Below are positions 26,525-37,381 of a stretch of DNA of 64,000 bases, in pieces (the first letter of the stretch is position 1; each line of letters starts with the position of its first letter). Location: the NCBI RefSeq assembly GCF_003952385.1, contig NZ_CP034444.1, forward strand, positions 2,418,001 through 2,482,000, given 5' to 3'. The notes below the pieces were generated by a model that searched no databases, was not told where the DNA came from, and saw nothing but the letters and a program-made list of their open reading frames with translations. The stretch comes from Mesorhizobium sp. M1D.F.Ca.ET.043.01.1.1 (GTDB lineage Bacteria; Pseudomonadota; Alphaproteobacteria; Rhizobiales; Rhizobiaceae). Made by a program: the position numbers and the translations under genes.

Positions 26525-27388
26525 ATGAGCAACGAGCATATCGACGAAATCTCGGGCGTCACGACGACCGGCCATGAATGGGATGGGATCAAGGAGCTCA
26601 ACAACCCCCTGCCGCGCTGGTGGGTGATCACCTTCTACGTCACCATAGCATGGGCGCTCGCCTACACGATCGCCTACCCTGCCTGGCCGCTGCTGAGCTC
26701 GGCCACCAGCGGCGTCCTGGGCTTTTCCAGTCGCAACGACGTCAAGAACGAACTGGCTGCCGCGGAAGCCGCCAGGGCCAAGTATGTCGCCGCCATACAG
26801 TCCAAGAGCGTTTCCGAAATCGCCGGCGACGACGCGCTGCGCGAGTTTGCCGTCGCGGCCGGCGGCGCGGCATTCAAGGTCAACTGCGTGCAATGCCACG
26901 GATCCGGTGCGCTTGGGTCGAAAGGATTCCCCAACCTCAACGATGACGATTGGCTCTGGGGAGGAAAGACGGAGGAGATTCACCAGACCATCACCCACGG
27001 AATTCGTTTTGCCGCGGATGCCGATACCCGCCAGTCGGAGATGACTGCTTTCGTCGACGTGCTTAAGCCGGAGCAGATCGCCCAGGTCAGCGCCTATGTG
27101 GCGAGCCTTTCCGGACCGGTGCAAGACAAAAGCCTGATCGAGCCCGGCGCCAAGGTCTTTGCGGACAATTGCGCCGCCTGCCATGGCGAGAGCGCAAAGG
27201 GCAACAGGGAACTTGGAGGTCCCGACTTGACCGACGCGATCTGGCTCTACGGCTCCGGCGAGGCGGCAATCGCCGCACAGGTACGTGGCCCGAAGAACGG
27301 GGTGATGCCCGCCTGGGGCGGCCGCCTCGGCGAGACGACGGTCAAGGAGCTGGCTGTCTATGTCCATTCGCTTGGCGGCGGAGAATAG
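26525..27388 (+). CDS. fixP: cbb3 oxidase dihaem cytochrome c subunit FixP (CcoP)
   Basis: 287 residues. The N-terminus has the TGHEWDGIKELNNPLPRWW motif of CcoP, then a membrane anchor (VITFYVTIAWALAYTIAY). Two c-type haem sites are present: CVQCHGSGALG and CAACHGESAKG, each followed by a Met-containing loop. It receives electrons from the bc1 complex or soluble cytochromes. ATG 26525 is preferred over a TTG six bases before. A terminator follows 40 bp downstream. Confidence 0.97.
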   Translation: MSNEHIDEISGVTTTGHEWDGIKELNNPLPRWWVITFYVTIAWALAYTIAYPAWPLLSSATSGVLGFSSRNDVKNELAAAEAARAKYVAAIQSKSVSEIAGDDALREFAVAAGGAAFKVNCVQCHGSGALGSKGFPNLNDDDWLWGGKTEEIHQTITHGIRFAADADTRQSEMTAFVDVLKPEQIAQVSAYVASLSGPVQDKSLIEPGAKVFADNCAACHGESAKGNRELGGPDLTDAIWLYGSGEAAIAAQVRGPKNGVMPAWGGRLGETTVKELAVYVHSLGGGE

Positions 27389-27428
27389 GAAGCGGGGCCT
27401 ATTCTCGGCCCTCGGCCGTTCAAGCGAC

Positions 27429-27462
27429 GAGGCCCGGCCCTGCCGGGCCTCGATTTGTTTTT
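27429..27462 (+). terminator. Rho-independent terminator after fixNOQP
   Basis: GAGGCCCGGC / GCCGGGCCTC, a 10-bp perfect stem with a three-base loop, followed by GATTTGTTTTTG. It separates fixNOQP from fixGHIS. Confidence 0.88.
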
Positions 27463-27473
27463 GATGGCTCAAT

Positions 27474-27487
27474 TTGACCTGCATCAA
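27474..27487. promoter_or_regulatory. FNR/FixK box upstream of fixGHIS
   Basis: TTGACCTGCATCAA, one mismatch from the consensus, centred about 80 bp before the fixG start. It lies just after the fixP terminator and gives fixGHIS its own promoter. Confidence 0.88.
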
Positions 27488-27560
27488 CGCGACGACCCGT
27501 AAGCGATTGCAAGAGTTTTCGAACAGCAGCGGTGTCATTTCGCCGCGATTGGAGAACGTC

Positions 27561-29120
27561 GTGCTGGATCAAACGCAGGTAGAACGGCTTGAGGCCGAGG
27601 CGGTCAACTCCGCCAAGACGCGACAGCCGCTCTACGCGGCGCGCAAGAAGATCTTTCCCAAGCGTGCCTCGGGCCGTTTCCGCCAGTTCAAATGGCTGGT
27701 GATGGCGATCACGCTCGGCATCTATTATCTCACGCCCTGGCTGCGCTGGGACCGCGGAGCCTTCGCACCCGACCAGGCTGTGCTCCTCGATCTGGCGAAC
27801 CGGCGCTTCTATTGCTTCTTCGTCGAGATCTGGCCGCAGGAATTCTACTACGTTGCCGGCCTTCTCATGATGGCGGGCGTCGGTCTATTCCTGATCACAT
27901 CGACGGTCGGGCGAGCCTGGTGCGGTTATGCCTGCCCACAAACCGTCTGGGTCGACCTCTTCCTTGTCGTGGAACGCGCGATCGAAGGCGACCGCAATGC
28001 CCGCATCAAGCTCGACGCCGCTCCCTGGAACGCTCGCAAGCTGTTCTTGCGCGTATCCAAGCATGCCATCTGGATCGCCATCGCGGTTGCCACGGGCGGC
28101 GCCTGGATCTTCTATTTCGCCGATGCGCCGACGTTGCTCGGCGAAGTCGTCACCGGCGCGGCGGCGCCCGTCGCCTATGTCACGATCCTTGTCCTGACCG
28201 GCACCACCTATGTTTTCGGCGGACTGATGCGCGAGCAGGTCTGCACTTACATGTGCCCGTGGCCGCGCATCCAGGCCGCCATGCTCGACGAGAATTCGTT
28301 GACGGTGACGTATAACGACTGGCGCGGCGAACCGCGGTCACGGCATGCCAAGAAGGCCACGGCCACCGGGCAATCGGTCGGCGACTGCGTCGACTGCAAC
28401 GCCTGCGTCGCCGTCTGCCCGATGGGGATCGATATCCGCGACGGCCAGCAGCTGGAATGCATCACCTGCGCGCTGTGCATCGACGCCTGCGACAGCGTCA
28501 TGGACAAGCTCGGCCGCGAACGCGGGCTGATCTCCTATGCAACGCTGGCCGACTACAACGCCAACATGGCGGTGGCGACTTCGGGCGGCACCAGCCCGGT
28601 CGATCCGGCGCGCGTGAGAACGGCGAGCGGCAACTTCGTCGATGGCCTGGCACATTTCCACCTGGGCAAGATCTTCCGGCTGCGGACCTACATCTATCTC
28701 GGCGTATGGTCGGCGATCGGACTGGTGCTCGTCTATTCGCTGCTGACGCGCGAGAGGCTGGAGCTGAATGTCCTGCATGACAGAAATCCGCAATTCGTGA
28801 CGCTTTCGGACGGCTCGATCCGCAACGGCTACACCGTCAAGCTGCTCAACATGATCCCCGAGCCGAGGACGATCGAGGTGAGGCTGGAGGGTCTCGACGG
28901 CGGTGAGATGAGCGTCGTCGGCATCGACCAGCCTCCGAGCCGCTCGTTTCCCATTTCGGTCGAACCTGACCGGCTGAAGACGCTGAAGGTCTTCGTCCGG
29001 CAGCCCGCGGCCCAGATCAAGAAGCCGATTCAAAGCTTCGAATTCCGCATCGCCGACCAGGCGGGTTCCGAATCCGCCGCCTACACCGCCAGTTTCAACG
29101 CGCCGGAGAACGGCAAATGA
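27561..29120 (+). CDS. fixG: FixG (CcoG), iron-sulphur copper reductase for cbb3 assembly
   Basis: 519 residues. Several transmembrane segments, a VGRAWCGYACPQTVW motif, CTYMCPWPRIQAAML and two ferredoxin-type cysteine groups (CVDCNACVAVCPMGIDI and CITCALCIDACDSVMDKLG). CcoG is known to reduce copper II to copper I for delivery to cbb3 oxidase. The start is a GTG with GGAG 7 bp upstream; an upstream in-frame extension from 27474 overlaps the FNR box and was rejected. It overlaps fixH by 4 bp. Confidence 0.95.
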   Translation: MLDQTQVERLEAEAVNSAKTRQPLYAARKKIFPKRASGRFRQFKWLVMAITLGIYYLTPWLRWDRGAFAPDQAVLLDLANRRFYCFFVEIWPQEFYYVAGLLMMAGVGLFLITSTVGRAWCGYACPQTVWVDLFLVVERAIEGDRNARIKLDAAPWNARKLFLRVSKHAIWIAIAVATGGAWIFYFADAPTLLGEVVTGAAAPVAYVTILVLTGTTYVFGGLMREQVCTYMCPWPRIQAAMLDENSLTVTYNDWRGEPRSRHAKKATATGQSVGDCVDCNACVAVCPMGIDIRDGQQLECITCALCIDACDSVMDKLGRERGLISYATLADYNANMAVATSGGTSPVDPARVRTASGNFVDGLAHFHLGKIFRLRTYIYLGVWSAIGLVLVYSLLTRERLELNVLHDRNPQFVTLSDGSIRNGYTVKLLNMIPEPRTIEVRLEGLDGGEMSVVGIDQPPSRSFPISVEPDRLKTLKVFVRQPAAQIKKPIQSFEFRIADQAGSESAAYTASFNAPENGK

Positions 29121-29632
29121 GCACCGATACGCAAAAGCCGCGCGAGTTCACCGGCAGGCACATGCTGATCTCCATCCTCGCCTTCTTCGCGGTGGTGATC
29201 GGGGTCAACGTCACCATGGCCACGCTCGCGCGCAGGAGTTGGACCGGCCTCGTCGTCGAGAACACCTATGTTGCCAGCCAGCAGTTCAACGAAGAAGCAA
29301 GGAAAGGAAGGGCGCAGGCGGCCCTCGGCTGGACGGGCAAGCTGATCATCGCCTCCGGTGTGGTCCATTACAGCCTTGTCGACAGCCAGGGCAAACCGGT
29401 GCCGCTGGACGGCGTCAGAATGCTGTTCCGCCACCCGGCCTACGAGGCCGAGGATGAAGCGGTGACGCTCGCCGCGGCCGTCGACGCCTCTCCCGGCAAT
29501 ACGCAGGAGTTTGCCGCCCGGCACACACCGAAGGACGGCGTATGGATCGTGGAGATCGATGCCGATGCCGGACTGACGCTGCCGTTCCGCGATGTTCGTC
29601 GCATCATGATCGCGAAGGGAACCCTGCAATGA
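29117..29632 (+). CDS. fixH: FixH (CcoH), cbb3 assembly protein
   Basis: 171 residues with one N-terminal membrane helix (ISILAFFAVVIGVNVTMATL) and a periplasmic domain with a WTGLVVENTYVASQQFNE motif typical of FixH. It is needed for stable cbb3 complex and contacts FixI and the oxidase in other species. It begins at ATGA overlapping the fixG stop and ends at ATGA overlapping fixI. Confidence 0.93.
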   Translation: MSTDTQKPREFTGRHMLISILAFFAVVIGVNVTMATLARRSWTGLVVENTYVASQQFNEEARKGRAQAALGWTGKLIIASGVVHYSLVDSQGKPVPLDGVRMLFRHPAYEAEDEAVTLAAAVDASPGNTQEFAARHTPKDGVWIVEIDADAGLTLPFRDVRRIMIAKGTLQ

Positions 29633-31914
29633 GCTGCTGCGCGCCGGGTGCCGAAATGGCGTTGGAGGTCGCCGCCACGGTGTCCGCTACGCCGTCGAGC
29701 GACGAGATCAAGCTCGCCAGCCGCAGCCTGGGCGGCGACCTTCACCAGACCGAGTTGTCGGTGCCGATGGTTCATTGCGGCGCCTGCATTCAGGCGATCG
29801 AGGCTGCGCTCGGCAAGGTCGAGAACGTTGAAGCCGCTCGCGTCAACCTGTCGACGAAGCGCGTGTCGATTCGCTGGCACGGAGACAGCGTCCCGCCATT
29901 CTTTGCCGTGCTCGGTCGGATGGGCTACCAGGCGCATCTGTTCGACCCGGAAATTCACGAGAAGGACAAGACGCTTTCGGAGTTGATCCGCGCCGTCGCT
30001 GTGGCAGGCTTCGCGGCCGGCAACATCATGCTGCTGTCGGTGTCGGTCTGGTCGGGCGCCGAAGGTCCGACGCGGGATCTGTTTCATTGGCTGTCCGCGC
30101 TGATCGCCATTCCGGCTCTCGCCTTTGCCGGCGGCATCTATTTCCGCTCCGCGGCGAACGCATTGCGCCATGGCCGGATGAACATGGATGTGCCGATCGC
30201 GGTGGGCGTCTCCCTGGCTTACGCGATGAGCCTCTATGAGACCGTCAATCACGGTGAGCATGCCTATTTCGATGCCTCGGTATCGCTGCTCTTCTTCCTG
30301 CTGATCGGCCGCACGCTGGACCATGTCATGCGCGAGCGGGCCCGGACAGCCGTCAACGGCCTTTCGCGACTTGCGGCGCGTGGGGCGGTGGTCCTGCGGG
30401 ACGACGGCACGCGCGAATACGTGCCCGTCGCCGAACTCATGCCGAGAATGCGCCTGCTCATCGCGGCCGGAGAACGGATACCGGTCGACGGCGACATAAC
30501 CAGCGGGAATTCCGACCTCGACTGCTCGATCGTCTCCGGCGAGAGCGCGCCCAAGGCTGTGAGCGCCGGGACATACGTCCAGGCCGGCATACTCAACCTC
30601 ACGGGTCCGCTGACGATGCGGGCAACCGCCGCCGCGAAGGACTCTTTCCTGGCGGAAATGGTTCGCCTGATGGAAGCCGCGGAAGGCGGCCGCTCGCATT
30701 ATCGGCGAATCGCCGACCGCGTATCGGCGCTCTACGCGCCCGTGGTCCACCTGGCGGCCTTTGTGACATTTCTCGGCTGGATGGTCGCGTCCGGCGATTG
30801 GCACCGGGCTATGACCATCGCCATCGCCGTGCTCATCATCACATGTCCCTGCGCGCTCGGCCTCGCTGTGCCGATCGTCCAGGTGGTGGCGGCCCGGCGC
30901 CTGTTCGAAGCCGGCGTCATGGTCAAGGACGGCTCGGCGATGGAGCGCCTCGCGGCGATCGACACGGCTGTGTTCGACAAGACTGGAACGCTGACCATGG
31001 GGCAGCCGAGGCTCATCAACGCGTCCGAGATCGATCCGACCATGCTCGCGATGGCCGCTGACATGGCAGCCCATTCGCGGCACCCGTTTTCAAAGGCCAT
31101 TGCCGCCTATGCGGGCTTTGCCGGTGAGCCCAAGCTCGACTCCGTGCGCGAAGAACCCGGCTTCGGCATCGAAGCGATCGCCGGGAATGACATTTGGCGC
31201 CTGGGCCGGCGCGGTTGGGCCGGGTGGAAGGCTCGCACCGGCGGCGAAGGCAAGATCGGCGGCTATGGCGGCACGGTGCTTTCGAAGAATGGGAGCATCG
31301 TCGGATGCTTCGCCTTCGAGGACGCGCCCCGATCGGACGCCAGGGCGGCTATCTGGCAATTGAAGGACGCCGGCGTGTCGGTCGATATGTTGTCCGGCGA
31401 TACTGAGAAGGCTTGCAGTGAAGTTGCCGGTACATTGGGGATCGAGAATTTCGTGCCGGCGGTGCTGCCCTCGGGCAAGGTTGAGTGGATCGAATCGCTG
31501 ACGCGTGCGGGACACAAGGTGCTGATGGTGGGCGACGGTCTCAACGACACGCCGGCGCTGCGCGCGGCGCATGTCTCGATCGCTCCGGCAAGCGCGGCCG
31601 ACATTGGCCGCAAGGCCGCGGACTTCGTCTTCCTGCGCGAAAGCCTCCTCGCGGTCCCTCTTGCCATGGAAATGTCGCGCAAGGCCGGCCGGCTCATTCG
31701 CCAGAACATCGCCATCGCGATCGTCTACAACGCTTTTGCCGTTCCGATCGCCATCCTCGGACATGTGACCCCGCTCATCGCCGCGGTCGCCATGTCCGCT
31801 TCATCGTTGATCGTGATCGCAAATGCGATGCGCCTGCAGGCCACGGCGAATGCGATTCCCGAGGTAACTCCGACCAGGCGCCGTTCCGATGTGGTGGGAG
31901 TGGCCCGCCCATGA
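29629..31914 (+). CDS. fixI: FixI (CcoI), copper-exporting P1B-type ATPase
   Basis: 761 residues. The cytoplasmic N-terminus has a CC pair near the start and a heavy-metal-associated domain with HCGAC (Cys50, Cys53). The channel helix has the metal site CPC at residues 406-408 (LIITCPCALGLAVP), followed by the phosphorylation motif DKTGTLT (Asp450) and a hinge GDGLNDTPALRAAH. FixI moves copper towards the periplasm for assembly of the FixN copper-B centre. Tight overlaps with fixH and fixS show a single operon. Confidence 0.96.
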   Translation: MSCCAPGAEMALEVAATVSATPSSDEIKLASRSLGGDLHQTELSVPMVHCGACIQAIEAALGKVENVEAARVNLSTKRVSIRWHGDSVPPFFAVLGRMGYQAHLFDPEIHEKDKTLSELIRAVAVAGFAAGNIMLLSVSVWSGAEGPTRDLFHWLSALIAIPALAFAGGIYFRSAANALRHGRMNMDVPIAVGVSLAYAMSLYETVNHGEHAYFDASVSLLFFLLIGRTLDHVMRERARTAVNGLSRLAARGAVVLRDDGTREYVPVAELMPRMRLLIAAGERIPVDGDITSGNSDLDCSIVSGESAPKAVSAGTYVQAGILNLTGPLTMRATAAAKDSFLAEMVRLMEAAEGGRSHYRRIADRVSALYAPVVHLAAFVTFLGWMVASGDWHRAMTIAIAVLIITCPCALGLAVPIVQVVAARRLFEAGVMVKDGSAMERLAAIDTAVFDKTGTLTMGQPRLINASEIDPTMLAMAADMAAHSRHPFSKAIAAYAGFAGEPKLDSVREEPGFGIEAIAGNDIWRLGRRGWAGWKARTGGEGKIGGYGGTVLSKNGSIVGCFAFEDAPRSDARAAIWQLKDAGVSVDMLSGDTEKACSEVAGTLGIENFVPAVLPSGKVEWIESLTRAGHKVLMVGDGLNDTPALRAAHVSIAPASAADIGRKAADFVFLRESLLAVPLAMEMSRKAGRLIRQNIAIAIVYNAFAVPIAILGHVTPLIAAVAMSASSLIVIANAMRLQATANAIPEVTPTRRRSDVVGVARP

Positions 31915-32081
31915 CCACGCTCGTCTATCTCATTCCCGTCGCCCTGTTCCTGGGAGCGCTCGGCCTGTCGGGCTTCCTTTGGGCGCTGCGCAGCGGCCAA
32001 TACGAGGATCTCGATGGAGCCGCCGAGCGGATACTGATCGATCAGGACGACACCGGGAAGGATATCGGGCGCCGAAAATGA
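31911..32081 (+). CDS. fixS: FixS (CcoS), cbb3 maturation protein
   Basis: 56 residues: MTTLVYLIPVALFLGALGLS, one membrane helix, then FLWALRSGQYEDLDGAAERI, the CcoS signature (the W-x-x-x-x-GQYEDL motif). It is required for insertion of cofactors into FixN. It overlaps fixI by 4 bp (ATGA). Confidence 0.94.
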   Translation: MTTLVYLIPVALFLGALGLSGFLWALRSGQYEDLDGAAERILIDQDDTGKDIGRRK

Positions 32082-32137
32082 GCCAGGTCAGGGCGGCCGG
32101 AGTATCTCATAAACATCCGAGAAGGGTGGAGGCGGAC

Positions 32138-32836
32138 ATGCAGGCCAGTGCCATAATGACGACCCCGGCGATCACGATCGACACGGCTGCCTCGATCGCC
32201 GATGCAGTCGAACTGATGTTGTCGATGAACATCGGCTGCCTGCCGGTCACGCGCGCCGATGGTACGATGGCCGGCATCCTCAGCGAGGGTGATTTCCTGC
32301 GGCGGGCGGAGCTCGGCACGGAGCTTACGCGACTGCGCTGGCTCGAATTCCTGGCCGGCCCCGGCAAGATCGCCGACGAATATGCTCGCGCCAACGGCCG
32401 GCGGGTCGACGAGGTGATGACGACCGAAGTCGTGTCTGCGCCGCCCGCCGCTTCGCTGCCCGAGATTGTCGCTTTGATGGCCCGCCACGACATCAAGAAC
32501 GTGCCGATCGTCGAGGCGGAGAAGCCTGTCGGCATCATCACCCGAACCGACCTGCTGCGCGCCCTGCTGCGGATGATCCCGAAATCCAGCGCGACGACCT
32601 GCGACGACGAACTGATCCGCGATACCATCCTGACCGAGCTTCGGAGCCAGCCGTGGAGCGGCGGCGATTTGATCGGCGTCGTCGTCGACAGCGGGGTTGT
32701 CGAATTGACCGGCGCGATCTTCGACGAACGTCAGCGAAAGGCGGCGATCGTCGCCGCCGAGAACGTCGCCGGCGTCAGGAAAGTGAACGACAAGCTCTTC
32801 TGCGCCGGCCCGTTCTCGGTCGTGCTCGTGTCCTAG
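32138..32836 (+). CDS. CBS-pair plus BON domain protein
   Basis: 232 residues from ATG 32138, which has GGAGG 5 bp upstream. Two CBS motifs are seen (ITIDTAASIADAVELMLSMN with GILSEGDFLRR, and a second with LMARHDIKNVPIVEAEKPVG and GIITRTDLLRA), then a C-terminal BON domain (GVVDSGVVELTGAI-like stretch and NVAGVRKVNDKL). CBS pairs bind adenine nucleotides; BON domains tend to bind membranes or phospholipids. An in-frame ATG at 32078 overlaps the fixS stop, so it may be the last gene of the fix operon. The function is unknown; energy sensing for the oxidase is a guess. Confidence 0.82.
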   Translation: MQASAIMTTPAITIDTAASIADAVELMLSMNIGCLPVTRADGTMAGILSEGDFLRRAELGTELTRLRWLEFLAGPGKIADEYARANGRRVDEVMTTEVVSAPPAASLPEIVALMARHDIKNVPIVEAEKPVGIITRTDLLRALLRMIPKSSATTCDDELIRDTILTELRSQPWSGGDLIGVVVDSGVVELTGAIFDERQRKAAIVAAENVAGVRKVNDKLFCAGPFSVVLVS

Positions 32837-32982
32837 AGCCTGGCCGCGTTCTTCCGGCCTTGCAAATCCCATGCCCGGTGCGGAGTCCCCGGTCACCGTT
32901 GACGGGTGAGCGGTCGCAGTCCACCTTCGCAGCGATCCGATTCAGCTTCCAGAATCGTCTCTGATCGACGCGCTCGTGAATC

Positions 32983-33951
32983 ATGCAGGACCAAGCAGCA
33001 GCAACCAACAGAGGACGACCTTCAAGCAACGTCCAGGACGCCAGCGTGGATCTGATCGCAGTGGTCGTGGCGGTCACCGATCAGGGGCCGAGCGTTCTGA
33101 CCGTCGGGCCAGGCAGTGGCCTGCCCTCGGGTCCCTTCGAGCTTGGCCATCGGTCCCTGCAGTCCGGCCTCAGGGCATGGGTGGAACAGCAGACCGGCCA
33201 CCAGCTCGGCTATATCGAGCAGCTCTACACTTTTGCCGACAGCGACCGAATCGGCGAGCGACGTCAGCAGCGCGTGATCTCGATCAGCTATCTCGCCCTG
33301 ACCCGCGTCGAACCAGCCGCTGGATCGGGCAAGCGGGCCTGGCGGGGCTGGTACGACTACTTCCCTTGGGAAGATCACCGCTCCGGCGTGCCCTCGATCG
33401 CGACGGACATTCTGCAGCCGCGCCTGCTCGCCTGGGCGGACGGCGCCGGCCAAGACCAGATGAAGCGCGAGCGCCGGCAGCGCGCCGCAATCGCCTTTGG
33501 CTTCGACGGCCGCGACTGGAATGAAGAGCTTGTCCTGCAGCGCTATGAACTGCTCTACGAGGCGGCCCTGATCGAGGAAGCGATGCGCGGGCCGCGGCCT
33601 GGCGCATCCCCGCCTGTTCCCGGCGTCCCGATGACAGCCGACCATCGGCGCATCCTGGCCACGGGGATCGCGCGGCTGCGCTCCAAGATCAAATACCGGC
33701 CTGTCGTGTTCGAGCTGATGCCGCCGGTCTTTACCCTCCTTCAGCTGCAACGCACCGTGGAGGCGCTGTCCGGAAGGCTGCTCCACAAGCCGAACTTCCG
33801 GCGTCTCATCGAGCAGCAGGAACTGGTCGAGGAGACGGGAGAGACAACCGCCGACACGGTCGGCCGGCCGGCGAAACTCTTCCGCTTCCGCCACGCCGTC
33901 CTGGACGAGCGGGTTGTCGCGGGACCGAAATTGCCACTATCGCGCCCTTGA
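32983..33951 (+). CDS. nadQ: NadQ-like Nudix/winged-helix repressor of NAD synthesis
   Basis: 322 residues. The N-terminal half is a Nudix-like domain (DLIAVVVAVTDQGPSVLTV, RVISISYLALTRVEP, WYDYFPWEDHR) with no clear Nudix catalytic box, so it is probably a ligand sensor. The C-terminal half has a winged-helix segment (FTLLQLQRTVEALSGRLLHK then FRRLIEQQELVEETGE). This matches the NAD-regulator family called NadQ in alphaproteobacteria, predicted to repress nadABC. It stands 66 bp upstream of nadA on the same strand, with a 51-bp palindrome between. The ATG at 32983 has no strong Shine-Dalgarno; the long N-terminal polar leader may not all be translated. Confidence 0.78.
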   Translation: MQDQAAATNRGRPSSNVQDASVDLIAVVVAVTDQGPSVLTVGPGSGLPSGPFELGHRSLQSGLRAWVEQQTGHQLGYIEQLYTFADSDRIGERRQQRVISISYLALTRVEPAAGSGKRAWRGWYDYFPWEDHRSGVPSIATDILQPRLLAWADGAGQDQMKRERRQRAAIAFGFDGRDWNEELVLQRYELLYEAALIEEAMRGPRPGASPPVPGVPMTADHRRILATGIARLRSKIKYRPVVFELMPPVFTLLQLQRTVEALSGRLLHKPNFRRLIEQQELVEETGETTADTVGRPAKLFRFRHAVLDERVVAGPKLPLSRP

Positions 33952-33956
33952 CAACC

Positions 33957-34007
33957 ATTATTCTCAAAGTAAGTATATATCCATATTATACTCACATAGA
34001 GAATAAT
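33957..34007. promoter_or_regulatory. 51-bp nested palindrome, probable NadQ operator over the nadA promoter
   Basis: Outer arms ATTATTCTC and GAGAATAAT and inner arms AGTATA and TATACT share one centre at 33982; 18 of the 21 outermost positions of each arm pair. A -35-like TTGACA lies at 33948-33953. AT-rich, unlike its surroundings, and it occupies the whole space before nadA. The ribosome-binding GGAG follows at once. Confidence 0.78.
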
Positions 34008-34017
34008 TGGAGCGCCA

Positions 34018-34988
34018 ATGCCAACCCCGCTTTCGACCGCCGCGTCCCTTTACGATCGCGTGCGCCGGGTGATCCCGCCGATCGAATGGCCGGCCTTCGC
34101 CGATGACATCGAAGCCATCCTGGCGCTGAAGCGAAAGCGCAATGCCGTCATCCTGGCGCACAACTACCAGACGCCCGAGATCTTCCATTGCGTGGCCGAC
34201 ATCGTCGGCGACAGCCTTGCGCTCGCCCGCAAGGCGATGACCGTCGATGCCGACGTCATCGTGCTCGCCGGCGTGCATTTCATGGCCGAGACGGCCAAGC
34301 TCCTCAATCCGGGCAAGACCGTACTCATTCCCGACCTCGGCGCCGGCTGCTCGCTGGCCGATTCCATCACCGCATTCGACGTGCGCCTGATGCGGCAACG
34401 CTATCCCGGCCTGCCGGTCGTAACCTATGTCAACACCTCCGCCGCCGTTAAGGCGGAGTCGGACATCTGCTGCACCTCGGGCAATGCGCTGGCGATCGTG
34501 GAATCCCTCGGCGCGCCACGGGTGACCATGCTGCCCGACGAATACCTGGCAAAAAACATCGCGGCGCAGACAAAGATCGAGATCATCGCCTGGAAGGGAC
34601 ATTGCGAGGTGCACGAACGCTTCAGTCCCGCCGACATAAGCGAGCTGCGCGAGGCGCACCCCGGCGTCACCGTGCTTGCCCATCCCGAGTGCCCGCCGGA
34701 GGTTGTCGCGGCGGCGGATTTCGCGGGGTCGACCGCGGCGATGTCCGACTATGTCGGACGCCACAAGCCGGCGCGCGTCGTGCTGATGACCGAATGCTCG
34801 ATGAGCGACAACGTCGCCGTCGAGCATCCCGACGTCGATTTCGTGCGCCCGTGCAATCTCTGCCCGCACATGAAGCGCATCACGCTCGCCAACATCCGCG
34901 CCGCGCTCGAGGAGAACCGTCACATCGTCACCATCGATCCGCATGTCGCCGAGCGAGCGCGCCAGGCGGTGGAGCGGATGCTCGCCAT

Positions 34989-34992
<4 letters not shown>
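34018..34992 (+). CDS. nadA: Quinolinate synthase A
   Basis: 324 residues. NadA condenses iminoaspartate with dihydroxyacetone phosphate to quinolinate using a 4Fe-4S cluster. Cluster cysteines are seen in [18 protein letters not shown] and [10 protein letters not shown]; substrate motifs include [37 protein letters not shown] and [15 protein letters not shown] is just before the ATG. It ends in an ATGA overlap with nadB. The palindrome upstream is the likely control point for the three nad genes. Confidence 0.96.
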
Positions 34993-36530
<1,538 letters not shown>

Positions 36531-36532
36531 TC

Positions 36533-37381
36533 ATGACGCTGACACCGCTGCCGCGCGTGATGGTGGAGCCGCTGGTACGCTCGGCCCTGCTCGAGGATCT
36601 GGGACGCGCCGGCGATATCACCACCGACGCGATCGTTCCCGTCGACGCCGCCGCGACGATGGTGCTCGCGACAAGGCAGCCGGGCGTGATCGCCGGCATC
36701 GACGTCGCCACCCTCGCCTTCGAGCTGATCGGCCCGAGCGTCGAAGTCACCGTGATCCATCCGGACGGCGCCGCCGTCTCGGCCGGCGATGCGATCGCGA
36801 CCGTGCATGGACCCGCCCGCGCGCTGCTGACGGCCGAACGGACGGCGCTCAACTTGCTCTGCCATCTGAGCGGCATCGCCACGCAGACCGCGGCGGTCGT
36901 CGATGCCGTGCGGGACCACAAGGCCAGGATCGTGTGCACGCGCAAGACGACGCCTGGCCTTCGCGCGCTGGAGAAATATGCCGTGCGCGCCGGCGGCGGC
37001 GCCAATCACCGCTTCGGCCTCGACGACGCCGTGCTCATCAAGGACAACCACATCGCGATCGCCGGTGACATCCGTACCGCCATCGAGCGGGCGCGCGCCC
37101 GCGCCGGTCACATGGTCAGGATCGAGGTCGAGGTCGACACGCTCGAGCAACTCGACCTGGCGCTCGCGGCCGGGGTTGACGCGGTCCTCTTGGACAACAT
37201 GTCGGTCGAGCAGCTCACCGAGGCGGTGGCGATGGTCGGCGGCCGCGCCATCACCGAGGCATCCGGCCGGGTGACTGCGCAGACGGCGCGAGCGATCGCG
37301 GCAACCGGCGTGGACCTGATTTCGGTCGGCTGGATCACGCACAGCGCGCCGATCCTTGATATTGGGCTGGATTGCCGGTAG
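36533..37381 (+). CDS. nadC: Nicotinate-nucleotide pyrophosphorylase (carboxylating)
   Basis: 282 residues, full length. It converts quinolinate and PRPP to nicotinate mononucleotide. Motifs: [52 protein letters not shown] with Arg and Lys of the active site, [20 protein letters not shown] and VLLDNMS. GGAGG precedes the ATG. It is two bases after the nadB stop. bioB begins 141 bp downstream. Confidence 0.96.
   Translation: MTLTPLPRVMVEPLVRSALLEDLGRAGDITTDAIVPVDAAATMVLATRQPGVIAGIDVATLAFELIGPSVEVTVIHPDGAAVSAGDAIATVHGPARALLTAERTALNLLCHLSGIATQTAAVVDAVRDHKARIVCTRKTTPGLRALEKYAVRAGGGANHRFGLDDAVLIKDNHIAIAGDIRTAIERARARAGHMVRIEVEVDTLEQLDLALAAGVDAVLLDNMSVEQLTEAVAMVGGRAITEASGRVTAQTARAIAATGVDLISVGWITHSAPILDIGLDCR

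Noticed and set aside
29440..31083. 547-codon minus-strand frame opposite fixI
   Set aside because: Antisense to fixI, which has all P-type ATPase motifs in the plus frame.
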